NCBI RefSeq assembly: GCF_900105905.1
Contig: NZ_FNSV01000005.1
Span: forward strand, 6,696,001 to 6,760,000
Direction: 5' to 3'
Length of the DNA: 64,000 nt
DNA from: Rhodococcus koreensis
Lineage (GTDB): Bacteria; Actinomycetota; Actinomycetes; Mycobacteriales; Mycobacteriaceae
This document shows, in pieces, positions 43,831 through 51,971 of the stretch. The position numbers were made by a program, and so were the translations under genes. The stretch's first letter is position 1. Each line of letters begins with the position of its first letter. The notes beneath the pieces were generated by a model, which was given only the letters and a program-made list of their open reading frames with translations, was not told the DNA's origin and did not search any database.

Positions 43831-44451
43831 ATGACGGTAGAGGGCACCCAGCGCGGCAGTTCGTGGCGTGAGTACACCGACCAGGGGTTGTCGAAGGTTC
43901 TGGCCGCGGCGCTGGCGGCGTTCGTCGAGAAGGGCTACGACGGCGCGTCGATCCGTGAGATCGCATCGCGGGCCGGCCTCTCGGTCCCCGGTCTCTATCA
44001 CCATTACCCCTCCAAGCAGGCGTTGCTGGTGGGGCTGACGAATGTCGTGATGCGGGATCTCCTCGATCGCAGTCGCGCGGCGGTGTCCGAGGCGGGCCCG
44101 ACGCCGGGGGAGCGGTTCGACGCGGTCATCGAGTCGTTGCTGCGGTTCCACATGTTCCGCCGGGAACAGGCCTTCGTCGCGTCCCGTGAGACGCGGAGCA
44201 TGGAACCGGAGAGCAGGCGGGCGTACATCGCGCTGCGCGACGAGCAGCAGGAGATGCTCGACGACATCGTCCGGGACGGGGTTGCGGCCGGGCATTTCCG
44301 GACACCGTTCCCGCAGGACGCGAGCCGCGCCGTGGTCACCATGTGCGTCGCGGTGTCCACCTGGTACCGCGAGGACGGGCCGTTGTCGCCCGACGAACTG
44401 GTCGAGCGGTACCTGGCGATCGCGAGGAGTGCCGTCGGCACATCCGACTGA
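43831..44451 (+). CDS. TetR-family regulator of the ACAD-kinase operon
   Basis: The 206-residue protein has a TetR HTH (about 17-65, GYDGASIREIASRAGLSVPGLYHHYPSKQALL) and a helical sensor domain with SRETRSMEPESRRAYIALRDE. It lies 99 bases before the ACAD gene, with a palindrome in between. It probably represses the ACAD-kinase-SDR operon until an acyl-CoA or related ligand appears. Confidence 0.82.
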   Translation: MTVEGTQRGSSWREYTDQGLSKVLAAALAAFVEKGYDGASIREIASRAGLSVPGLYHHYPSKQALLVGLTNVVMRDLLDRSRAAVSEAGPTPGERFDAVIESLLRFHMFRREQAFVASRETRSMEPESRRAYIALRDEQQEMLDDIVRDGVAAGHFRTPFPQDASRAVVTMCVAVSTWYREDGPLSPDELVERYLAIARSAVGTSD

Positions 44452-44495
44452 GGCTTGACCCCGTTCCGAACCTGTGGGATTCTCGGGAACGACTT

Positions 44496-44517
44496 CGACC
44501 GAGCGAGTGATCGGTCG
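44496..44517. promoter_or_regulatory. Probable TetR operator before the ACAD-kinase operon
   Basis: CGACCGA (44496-44502) and TCGGTCG (44511-44517) form a perfect inverted repeat with an 8-base spacer, 34 bases before the GTG start of the ACAD gene. The form suits the TetR protein encoded just upstream. Confidence 0.6.
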
Positions 44518-44550
44518 GTACCGGAGTCGCCGTACTGACTGGAGGTAGTT

Positions 44551-45762
44551 GTGGCGATCGATCTGTCCTATGCACCCGAGGTGACCGCACTCGTCGAGAA
44601 GACCGAGGCGTTCATCCGCGAAGTCGTGCTGCCCATCGAGGACGAGCACGGCGGCGACATCACCGCCGCCGGTGGCGACACCCTGCGCGTGCAGATGCAG
44701 AAGGCGGCCAAGGACGCCGGAGTCTTCGCCCCGCACGCACCCGTCGAGTACGGCGGGCACGGCCTGAACATGACCGACCGCGCGCCCGTCTTCGAGGCCG
44801 CCGGCTACTCGCTGTTCGGCCCGACGGCACTGAACATCGGCGCACCCGACGAGGGCAACGTCCACATGCTCGCGCACATCGCGAGCCCCGAGCAGAAGGA
44901 GCGGTTCCTCGCCCCGCTCGCGCACGGCGACGTGCGGTCGGCGTTCGCAATGACCGAGCCGTCGCCCGGAGCCGGCTCCGACCCGTCCGCGCTGACCACG
45001 CGCGCCGAGAAGGTGCCGGGCGGGTGGAAGATCAACGGCCACAAGTACTTCATCACCGGAGCCGACGGCGCCGGATTCTTCATCATCTTCGCTCGCACGT
45101 CCGGCGTGCCCGGCGACCGCGGCGGCGCCACGATGTTCCTCACGCCGGCCGACGCGGAGGGGCTGACGGTGGGGCGTCACATCGACACCCTCGACCGGGC
45201 GATGATCGGCGGGCACTGCGAGGTGTTCTTCGAGGATCTGTTCGTCCCCGACAGCGGGGTTCTCGGCGAGGTGGACCAGGGATTCGCCTACGCCCAGGTC
45301 CGGCTCGGGCCCGCCCGGATGACGCACGTCATGCGCTGGCTGGGCGCCGCGCGCCGCGGCCACGACGTCGCCGTGGCGCACGTCGCGCAGCGTGACGGTT
45401 TCGGCGGCAAGCTGGGCGATCTCGGCATGGTCCAGAAGATGATCGCGGACAACGAGATCGACATCGCCGCCACCCGGGCGCTGCTGACGCGGGCCTGCTG
45501 GGAACTCGATCAGGGCGGCCACGCGAGCAACTCGACCTCGATCGCGAAGACCTACGCCGCGGAGGCGATCTTCCGGATCGTCGACAACTCCGTGCAGATG
45601 TGCGGCGGCCTCGGGGTGTCCGGCGACCTGCCACTCGCACGGCTGTCCCGTGAGGTGCGGCCGTTCCGCGTGTACGACGGCCCGTCCGAGGTGCATCGCT
45701 GGGCCATTGCCAAGCGCGTGGTGGGTGCCGCGAAGAAGGCCGCGCGGGAGGCAGGCGCATGA
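44551..45762 (+). CDS. Acyl-CoA dehydrogenase, ACAD10/ACAD11 type
   Basis: The 403-residue flavoenzyme has the usual ACAD motifs (MTEPSPGAGSDPSALTT, YFITGADGAG, VQMCGGLGVSGDLPLARLSREVR). Its C-terminal active-site segment YDGPSEVHRWAIAKR is the DGPxEVH form of ACAD10/11. In those enzymes and in bacterial LvaC, the ACAD acts on phosphorylated 4-hydroxyacyl-CoA made by an APH-type kinase. That kinase is the next gene, overlapping by four bases. The GTG at 44551 has GGAGG upstream. Standard alpha,beta-dehydrogenation of a branched acyl-CoA is the alternative. Confidence 0.83.
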   Translation: MAIDLSYAPEVTALVEKTEAFIREVVLPIEDEHGGDITAAGGDTLRVQMQKAAKDAGVFAPHAPVEYGGHGLNMTDRAPVFEAAGYSLFGPTALNIGAPDEGNVHMLAHIASPEQKERFLAPLAHGDVRSAFAMTEPSPGAGSDPSALTTRAEKVPGGWKINGHKYFITGADGAGFFIIFARTSGVPGDRGGATMFLTPADAEGLTVGRHIDTLDRAMIGGHCEVFFEDLFVPDSGVLGEVDQGFAYAQVRLGPARMTHVMRWLGAARRGHDVAVAHVAQRDGFGGKLGDLGMVQKMIADNEIDIAATRALLTRACWELDQGGHASNSTSIAKTYAAEAIFRIVDNSVQMCGGLGVSGDLPLARLSREVRPFRVYDGPSEVHRWAIAKRVVGAAKKAAREAGA

Positions 45763-46784
45763 GTGAACATCGCGGCCTCGATCTCGTTGCTCTGCAGAAG
45801 TTCCTGTCCGACTCGAATGTCCCTCTGAATGGCGAGTTGCGGGCCGACCTGATCTCGGGCGGCAAGTCCAACCTCACGTACGCCATTCTCGACGACTCCT
45901 CGCGGTGGGTGCTGCGAAGGCCGCCCACCGCGGGGCTCACACCCTCCGCGCACGACGTGGCCCGCGAGTTCCGCATCACCTCGGCGCTGCAGGGCACCGA
46001 CGTGCCGGTCGCCGCGACCGTCGCGCTGTGTGAGGACGACAGCGTGATGGGCGCGCCGTTCACCGTGGTGGAACACGTGACGGGCCAGGTGATCCGGACC
46101 AAATCGGACCTCGATGCTCTGTCCGACGCGGACATCGATTCGTGCACCGACGAACTTGTCCGCGTGCTTGGCGCGTTGCACAACGTCGACTACGACGCCG
46201 TCGGCCTGGGTCAGCTCGGCCGCGCGGACGGCTACGTGGCCCGGCAGGTGAAGCTGTGGGCGAGTCAGTGGGGGCGGGTGAAGACGACGGATTCCGCCGA
46301 CGTCGACCGCCTGCATGCCGCACTGGCCGAGTCGATTCCGCAGCAGTCGGAGTCGTCGATCGTGCACGGCGACTACCGCATCGACAACACGATTTTGGCG
46401 CCCGGTGACGTGAGCACCGTGGCGGCGGTCGTGGACTGGGAACTCTCGACCCTCGGTGACCCGCTCACCGACGTCGCTCTGATGTGCGTCTACCGGCATC
46501 CGGCTCTCGACCTGGTGCTCGGCGAACCGGCGGCGTGGACGAGCCCGCGACTGCAGTCGGCCGACGATCTGGCGCAGCGCTACACCGTGGCGTCGGGGCG
46601 TGAACTGGTGCACTGGAACTTCTATCTGGCGCTCGCGAACTTCAAGCTCGCCGTCATCGCCGAGGGCATCAACCACCGCTACCGGGCCGGCGCCACCGTC
46701 GGTGACGGTTTCGACAAGGCAGGCGACGCGGTGCCCGAATTCATCGCGGCGGGCCTGCGCGCCCTGAAAGGACAGACGGTATGA
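45759..46784 (+). CDS. APH-like kinase, ACAD10/11 and LvaA kinase type
   Basis: This 341-residue protein of the aminoglycoside-phosphotransferase fold has the N-terminal GGKSNLTYAI loop, the catalytic loop VHGDYRIDN (about 206) and the metal-binding VVDWELSTLGDP (about 227). The closest pattern is the kinase domain fused to ACAD in mammalian ACAD10/11 and the bacterial LvaA kinase for 4-hydroxyacyl-CoA. It is translationally coupled to both neighbours by ATGA overlaps. Drug resistance is unlikely given this context. Confidence 0.82.
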   Translation: MSEHRGLDLVALQKFLSDSNVPLNGELRADLISGGKSNLTYAILDDSSRWVLRRPPTAGLTPSAHDVAREFRITSALQGTDVPVAATVALCEDDSVMGAPFTVVEHVTGQVIRTKSDLDALSDADIDSCTDELVRVLGALHNVDYDAVGLGQLGRADGYVARQVKLWASQWGRVKTTDSADVDRLHAALAESIPQQSESSIVHGDYRIDNTILAPGDVSTVAAVVDWELSTLGDPLTDVALMCVYRHPALDLVLGEPAAWTSPRLQSADDLAQRYTVASGRELVHWNFYLALANFKLAVIAEGINHRYRAGATVGDGFDKAGDAVPEFIAAGLRALKGQTV

Positions 46785-47518
46785 GCCGCAGCGCACTGAT
46801 CACCGGTGCCTCGCGTGGCATCGGACTCGGCATCGCCACCCGCCTCGCGGAGCAGGGGTACGGGCTGACGATCACGGCTCGCGATCGTGAGCGGCTCGAA
46901 GCGGTGGGCGCCGACCTGCGGACCGCAGGAGCGAAGGACGTCGTCGTGGTCGCCGGGGATCTCGCCGACGAGGAATCGGCGGGACGGGTCGTCGAGGCGC
47001 ACGCCGACGCCTTCGGTTCGCTGAACGCACTGGTACTCAATGCGGGGGTGGGTACCGCCGGCGCCATCGGCGAATTCCCGATGGGGCGATTCGACAAGAG
47101 CCTGGGCGTCAACCTGCGGGCGCCGTTCAGCCTGCTGCAGCAGTCGCTGCCTCTGCTCCGGACCGGTGCGGCGGAGAACCCGGGACGCGGATCCAAGGTC
47201 GTCGCCCTGGCATCGATCACCGGCGTGTACGCCGAGGCGGGGCTTGCCGTCTACGGGGCCACCAAGGCCGCGCTGATCTCGCTCACCGAGACGCTGAACG
47301 TGGAGGAGTCGGGCAACGGGATCTCCGCGACCGCCCTCGCCCCGGCGTACGTCGACACCGACATGGCCGCGTGGACGCACGACACGATTCCGCCCGAGAC
47401 GATGATCGAGGTGAACGACATCGTCGAACTCGTCGACGCCCTGCTGCGGCTGTCCTCGCGCGCGGTGGTCCCGAAGATCGTCGTCGGACGGGCCGGAACG
47501 GACGGCTACCGCGCCTAG
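46781..47518 (+). CDS. Short-chain dehydrogenase in the ACAD-kinase operon
   Basis: The 245-residue SDR has TGASRGIGLG (about 8-17), an NAG-like LNAGVG, catalytic Ser in LASIT and YGATKAALI, and APAYVDTDMA. It overlaps the kinase gene by four bases. It could be the hydroxyacyl-CoA dehydrogenase that follows the ACAD-kinase isomerisation in a 4-hydroxyacid route. Its stop codon overlaps that of the convergent gene by four bases (CTAG). Confidence 0.82.
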   Translation: MSRSALITGASRGIGLGIATRLAEQGYGLTITARDRERLEAVGADLRTAGAKDVVVVAGDLADEESAGRVVEAHADAFGSLNALVLNAGVGTAGAIGEFPMGRFDKSLGVNLRAPFSLLQQSLPLLRTGAAENPGRGSKVVALASITGVYAEAGLAVYGATKAALISLTETLNVEESGNGISATALAPAYVDTDMAAWTHDTIPPETMIEVNDIVELVDALLRLSSRAVVPKIVVGRAGTDGYRA

Positions 47519-48066
47519 TCCTCGTCTTCCTGCGCCTCGCCGCGCTTGCGGAAGAACTTGAACCCGGGGACGCCCTGGATCGCCTGACGCACCCCCTGGA
47601 CCTCCTCGAGGAGCTGGTGGATCTCCGGCGACACGGTGTCGAGGGTCGCCAGGATCGGCAGTAGCCCCTCCATGCGCATCGTCAGCTCGGGCAGGTGGTT
47701 CACCAACCCGATCGCGGCGTGAATCTCCTCCTCGGTGAGGTCGTCGACGAACCGCTGCGCGAGTGGGGCGGCCTTCGTCGCGAGCGGCTCGTACAGGCCG
47801 ATCAGCGTCTGCGCCGACGCGGACGTGTTCCCCGCCGTGGCGACGACGGTGGCCGCCGCTTCCGCAACCCCGTTCGCCCGCGCCACCGCGATCTCGGCGC
47901 CGTCGCAGATCGCCTCGATGCGGGCGATCAGTGCCTCGACCTGGTCCAGGAGGACACCGATCCGGCCGGGAAGGGAGACGACGAGTTCAGCGGTGTCCAC
48001 CGACCACCGGGCGACACCGGTGACGGTACGCACCAGGTCGCGGGTGCCGAGTTGTACGAGAGCCAT
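47515..48066 (-). CDS. Helical protein of unknown function
   Basis: The 183-residue protein is predicted to be largely long amphipathic helices: SLPGRIGVLLDQVEALIARIEAICDGAEIAVARANGVAE, then MRMEGLLPILATLDTVSPEIHQLLEEVQGVRQAI. It ends in a charged tail. The first 30 residues are moderately hydrophobic but do not make a clear membrane segment. It may form a coiled coil or bind lipid. I do not recognise the family. It is convergent with the SDR and divergent from the DNA-repair operon. Confidence 0.7.
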   Translation of the reverse strand: MALVQLGTRDLVRTVTGVARWSVDTAELVVSLPGRIGVLLDQVEALIARIEAICDGAEIAVARANGVAEAAATVVATAGNTSASAQTLIGLYEPLATKAAPLAQRFVDDLTEEEIHAAIGLVNHLPELTMRMEGLLPILATLDTVSPEIHQLLEEVQGVRQAIQGVPGFKFFRKRGEAQEDED

Positions 48067-48160
48067 CGGCCCATCCTGCCTGATGCATTCCGCACCTCAC
48101 GTTTCGGTCGTGGCAGACGTCTACCTTCCAGAGGCCCGTACACCTGGAAGGATTGGCACC

Positions 48161-48667
48161 GTGAATGCCGACCGAGCAGCACACACTGTCATCGATTCGC
48201 CGATTGGCCCCCTGACGCTGGTGAGCGTCGACGGGGTGCTGAGCGGCATCTACATGGTCGAACACCGGCATCAGCCGAATCCCGCGACGTTCGGCGACCG
48301 CGACACCGCAGGGTTCGACGAGGCAACCACCCAGCTCGCCGAATACTTCGACGGCCGGCGGACCGACTTCACCGTCCCGCTCGCTGCGCGGGGCACCCCG
48401 TTCCAGAAACGAGTGTGGGACGCTCTGCGCACCATCCCGTACGGCGACACCTGGACGTACGGTCAGCTGGCCGATTCCCTCGGCACTCCGACCGCGGTTC
48501 GCGCGGTGGCGGCGGCGAACGGCAGGAATCCGATCAGCATCATCATCCCGTGTCACCGGGTGATCGGGAGCAACGGCAGCCTGACGGGGTATGCGGGCGG
48601 TCTCGACCGCAAACGGTTCCTGCTCGAACGCGAAGCGGAACGGGCGGGGCTCCGGCTGAGCCGATGA
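48161..48667 (+). CDS. ogt: O6-alkylguanine-DNA methyltransferase, first copy
   Basis: The 168-residue suicide enzyme takes alkyl groups from O6-alkylguanine. The acceptor is Cys131 in IPCHRV, the HTH with the arginine finger lies around TAVRAVAAANGRNP, and GYAGGLDRKRFLL follows. GTG 48161 has GGAAGGA a few bases upstream. It is the first gene of a six-gene run in which each gene overlaps the next by four bases. No Ada N-terminal metal-binding domain is present. Confidence 0.92.
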   Translation: MNADRAAHTVIDSPIGPLTLVSVDGVLSGIYMVEHRHQPNPATFGDRDTAGFDEATTQLAEYFDGRRTDFTVPLAARGTPFQKRVWDALRTIPYGDTWTYGQLADSLGTPTAVRAVAAANGRNPISIIIPCHRVIGSNGSLTGYAGGLDRKRFLLEREAERAGLRLSR

Positions 48668-49155
48668 CGCTGAAGCCGTTCGAAGACGTCGTGGCCGAGC
48701 ACGGCCGGACGGTCCTGCGGGTCTGCCGGGCCGTGGTCGGTCCGGTGGACGCCGAGGACGCCTGGTCGGAGACGTTCATCGCCGCGATGCGCGCGTACCC
48801 CGATCTGGGTCCGGAGAGCAACGTCGAGGCGTGGCTGGTGACGATCGCGCACCGGAAGGCGCTCGACCACATCCGTGCGCGCGACCGGCGGCCCGTCCCC
48901 ACCGACGAACTGCCGGAGCAGACGACCGACCGCGGACTTCCCGGCGGCCACGACCCGGAGTTGTGGAAGGCGGTCGGTGCCCTGCCGATGAAGCAGCGGG
49001 CGGCGGTGGCGTATCACTACCTGGCCGGGCTGCCGTACACCGAGATCGCGGTGATCCTGGGCAACTCCCCGGCCGCGTCGCGGCGGGCGGCCGCGGACGG
49101 CGTTGCGGCGCTACGCAAGACCCTCTCGATTTCTGTGAGTGGAGACATCACATGA
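48664..49155 (+). CDS. ECF-like RNA polymerase sigma factor
   Basis: The 163-residue protein has only sigma regions 2 (about 5-75, VDAEDAWSETFIAAMRAYPDLGPESNVEAWLVTIAHRKALDHIRARDR) and 4 (about 100-155, LPMKQRAAVAYHYLAGLPYTEIAVILGNSPAASRRAAADGVAALRK). No zinc anti-sigma gene follows. It lies between two methyltransferase genes in a coupled operon, which suggests it drives the alkylation response in place of an Ada activator. It overlaps both neighbours by ATGA. Confidence 0.85.
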   Translation: MTLKPFEDVVAEHGRTVLRVCRAVVGPVDAEDAWSETFIAAMRAYPDLGPESNVEAWLVTIAHRKALDHIRARDRRPVPTDELPEQTTDRGLPGGHDPELWKAVGALPMKQRAAVAYHYLAGLPYTEIAVILGNSPAASRRAAADGVAALRKTLSISVSGDIT

Positions 49156-49754
49156 ACATGCCCGACATCGTCTACTCCCTGTACCCGTTGGACTCCCCGG
49201 TCGAGCAGAAACTGCGTGAGCGTCTCGCCGTCGCCGCCGCCGAAGCCGGGCTCCTCGACGTCGCGTACCGGACACTCGACACCCCGGTCGGTTCGCTGCT
49301 GCTCGCCGCCACCGATCGCGGGCTGGTGCGGGTCGCCTTCCCCAGCCAGGATCACGACGCCGTGCTGCAGACCCTCGCCGAGCAGATCAGTCCCCGGATC
49401 CTGCGCGCACCGGCCCGGCTCGACCGGGTCGCCCACGAGATCGACGAATACTTCCTCGGCAGGCGCACGAGCTTCGACGTCCCGCTGGACTTCCGGCTGT
49501 CCAATGGATTCCGGCTCGAGGTGCTGCGCCATCTCCCCGACATCGACTACGGGCACACCGCCAGTTACGCGGCGGTCGCAGTCGCCGCGGGCAGTCCGAA
49601 AGCGGTGCGCGCGGTCGGCACCGCGTGTGCGCTGAATCCGCTGCCCGTCGTGGTGCCCTGCCACCGGGTGGTCCGCAGCGACGGCAGCATGGGCCAGTAC
49701 GCCGGTGGGCCGGAGGCCAAGTCGATTCTGCTGACGTTGGAGGCGGCGGCATGA
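49152..49754 (+). CDS. O6-alkylguanine-DNA methyltransferase, second copy with N-terminal extension
   Basis: The 200-residue protein has a methyltransferase domain (about 36-200) with the acceptor Cys170 in VPCHRV and the finger region SPKAVRAVGTACALNP. Before the domain are about 35 residues (DSPVEQKLRERLAVAAAEAGLLDVAYR) not seen in the first copy. Because it directly follows a sigma gene that lacks an anti-sigma partner, this extension might contact the sigma factor. That is speculation. It is active-looking by motif. Confidence 0.88.
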   Translation: MNMPDIVYSLYPLDSPVEQKLRERLAVAAAEAGLLDVAYRTLDTPVGSLLLAATDRGLVRVAFPSQDHDAVLQTLAEQISPRILRAPARLDRVAHEIDEYFLGRRTSFDVPLDFRLSNGFRLEVLRHLPDIDYGHTASYAAVAVAAGSPKAVRAVGTACALNPLPVVVPCHRVVRSDGSMGQYAGGPEAKSILLTLEAAA

Positions 49755-50461
49755 CCACCGTGACGCAGCGCGTGAACGCTCTGAATTGGCCGACGCTGCA
49801 CGCCGAGACCGACGCCGCGGGGTGCGCGCAATCGGAGCAGATCCTGACCGCCGAGGAATGCGGGCAGATCGCGGACATGTACGAGGAGGTCGAGCTTTTC
49901 CGGTCCACCGTGGACATGGCCCGGCACCGCTTCGGCTCGGGACAGTACCGGTACTTCGACTATCCGTTACCGGAGGTCGTGGCCGAACTCCGCGCCGCCT
50001 TCTACCCGAAACTGCTTCCCGTGGCACGGGACTGGGCGGTCAAGCTGAGGCAGCCGTCGCCGTGGCCGGACACCCTGGACGAATGGCTGGACATGTGCCA
50101 CGACGCCGGTCAGAAACGGGCGACGCCGATCCTGCTCAGCTACCGGGCGAACGACTGGAACGCGCTGCACCGCGACCTCTACGGCGACCTGGTGTTCCCG
50201 TTGCAGGTGGTGATCGGACTCGACCGACCGGGCGTGGACCACGAGGGCGGCGAGTTCATGCTCGTCGAGCAGCGGCCCCGCGCCCAGTCGCGAGGAACGG
50301 TGACGACGCTGCGGCAGGGTCACGCGCTGATCTTCACCACCCGGGACCGTCCCGTGCGCTCGACCCGCGGTTGGTCGACGGGACCGGTACGGCACGGCGT
50401 CAGCACCATCAGACGCGGCACCCGCCGGACCCTCGGCCTGGTCCTGCACGACGCGGAGTGA
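49751..50461 (+). CDS. 2-Oxoglutarate/Fe(II) oxygenase of unknown substrate
   Basis: The 236-residue protein has the double-stranded beta-helix pattern. HxD is His140 and Asp142 (NALHRDLYGDL), followed by VFPLQVVIGL and GGEFMLVEQ. The distal histidine is His215 (VRHGVSTI), with arginines after it for 2-oxoglutarate. It is unlike AlkB and nearer to prolyl-hydroxylase-type oxygenases. Encoded in a repair operon directly before alkB, it may act on alkylated nucleic acid or on a protein. Overlaps on both sides show tight coupling. Confidence 0.77.
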   Translation: MTTVTQRVNALNWPTLHAETDAAGCAQSEQILTAEECGQIADMYEEVELFRSTVDMARHRFGSGQYRYFDYPLPEVVAELRAAFYPKLLPVARDWAVKLRQPSPWPDTLDEWLDMCHDAGQKRATPILLSYRANDWNALHRDLYGDLVFPLQVVIGLDRPGVDHEGGEFMLVEQRPRAQSRGTVTTLRQGHALIFTTRDRPVRSTRGWSTGPVRHGVSTIRRGTRRTLGLVLHDAE

Positions 50462-51123
50462 CCGTGATATCCGCCTTGATACCCCGACCCCGGACCGTGG
50501 TGGCGCCCGGCGCCGTCCACGTCCCCGACTGGCTCACGCCGGAGGAGCAACGCCACCTGGTGGCCGAATGCCGGCGCTGGGCCACCGCGCCGGTCCCGAT
50601 GCGGGCCGCGCAACTGCCGACGGGACACCGCATGTCGGTGCAGACAGTGTGCCTCGGCTGGCACTGGAAGCCGTATTCTTACTCGCGCACCGCCGACGAC
50701 GCGGGCGGTGGGCGCGTCGCGCCGCTACCCGACTGGCTGGTCGAACTCGGCCGGCGGGCGGTCGGCGACGCCTACGGGGAGCCCGCCGCCGGGTACACGC
50801 CCGATGCCGCGCTGATCAACTTCTACGACGACGCCGCGAAGATGGGCATGCACCAGGACAAGGAGGAACGATCCGATGCGCCCGTGGTGTCGTTGAGCAT
50901 CGGCGACACGTGCACGTTCCGGTTCGGGAACACCGCCACCCGCACCAAGCCGTACACCGACGTCGAATTGCTGTCCGGCGACCTGTTCGTGTTCGGCGGC
51001 GAGTCGCGCTTCGCGTATCACGGAGTGCCGAAAGTGCTTCCCGGCACGAGTGATCCGGGCTGCGGGTTGACCACGGGGCGACTGAACATCACGCTGCGGG
51101 TGACGGGACTCGTGGACACATGA
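50458..51123 (+). CDS. alkB: AlkB-type DNA/RNA dealkylating dioxygenase
   Basis: This 221-residue 2-oxoglutarate/Fe(II) enzyme reverses 1-methyladenine and 3-methylcytosine damage by oxidative demethylation. Iron ligands are His132 and Asp134 (MHQDKEE) and His188 (YHGV). The AlkB signature RLNITLR (208-214) supplies the 2-oxoglutarate arginines. The GTG at 50458 overlaps the previous stop by four bases (GTGA), like every junction in this operon; GTG 50464 is the alternative. Confidence 0.92.
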   Translation: MTVISALIPRPRTVVAPGAVHVPDWLTPEEQRHLVAECRRWATAPVPMRAAQLPTGHRMSVQTVCLGWHWKPYSYSRTADDAGGGRVAPLPDWLVELGRRAVGDAYGEPAAGYTPDAALINFYDDAAKMGMHQDKEERSDAPVVSLSIGDTCTFRFGNTATRTKPYTDVELLSGDLFVFGGESRFAYHGVPKVLPGTSDPGCGLTTGRLNITLRVTGLVDT

Positions 51124-51971
51124 GAGTGCGACTGCCGTATCGGGGTCCGTTCACCCATGCGCCGCTGTGGGGTGCGCTCCGCGCGCACACCGTGTCCGGG
51201 CTCGAGCGGCACGACCCCGACGGAACTCACACCCGGGTGGTCGAGGGACCGCACGGGCCTGCGCTGGTGTCCGTTCTCGTGCGACCCGCCGACGGGTATG
51301 TCGAGGCGCGCGTGACGCCGGCGCATCACGACGACGTCGAGGCACTGACCGCCACGGTCCGGCGCTGGCTCGACCTCGACGTGGATCCGCTGCCGATCGA
51401 CGCCGCGTTGAGCCGCCACCCGCAGCTTGCTCCGCTCGTGGCGCAACGGCCGGGACTGCGGCGCCTGGGGAGCGTGGACGGGTTCGAGACGGCGGTCCTG
51501 ACCGTTCTCGGACAACAGGTTTCGCTGGCCGCTGCCCGGACGTTCGGCAGCCGGCTCGTGGCCGCGTACGGCCTTCCGGTCCACGACGGGTTCTTCGCGT
51601 TCCCCGAACCGGAGACGCTGGCGGCGCTCGCACCCGAACAGTTCCGCTCGACCCTCGGTCTCACCGGGGCCCGGGCCCGGACGGTGCTCGCGCTCGCCGA
51701 GGCCGCGTCGAACGGACTGCGCCTCGGCGCGGACACCGACCCGGCCGAGTTCCGGGCCGGTCTGCTCGCGCTGCCCGGCATCGGTCCGTGGACGGCGGAC
51801 TATCTGACGGTGCGGGTACTGGGCGACCCGGACGCGTTCACACCCGACGACCTCGTCCTCAAACGGGCGCTGGGGGTGAAGACCGGCAGGCAGGCAGCAG
51901 AACTCGCCGAGGCGTGGCGGCCCTGGCGGGCGTACGCCCTGTTCCACCTGTGGACGGCTGAGGCGTATTAG
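51120..51971 (+). CDS. alkA: DNA-3-methyladenine glycosylase II
   Basis: The 283-residue glycosylase has the N-terminal AlkA domain (1-110) and the HhH-GPD fold. VLGQQVSLAAAR is at about 129-140, the hairpin LPGIGPWTADY at 218-228, and the catalytic aspartate in TPDDLVLKR (243-244). It removes 3-methyladenine and related bases. It ends the coupled repair operon. Its stop overlaps that of the convergent MmpL gene (TTAG). Confidence 0.92.
   Translation: MRVRLPYRGPFTHAPLWGALRAHTVSGLERHDPDGTHTRVVEGPHGPALVSVLVRPADGYVEARVTPAHHDDVEALTATVRRWLDLDVDPLPIDAALSRHPQLAPLVAQRPGLRRLGSVDGFETAVLTVLGQQVSLAAARTFGSRLVAAYGLPVHDGFFAFPEPETLAALAPEQFRSTLGLTGARARTVLALAEAASNGLRLGADTDPAEFRAGLLALPGIGPWTADYLTVRVLGDPDAFTPDDLVLKRALGVKTGRQAAELAEAWRPWRAYALFHLWTAEAY

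Noticed and set aside
45759..46784. Aminoglycoside resistance phosphotransferase
   Set aside because: The fold is APH-like, but the gene overlaps an ACAD10/11-type gene and an SDR gene, which fits acyl-CoA metabolism and not drug resistance.
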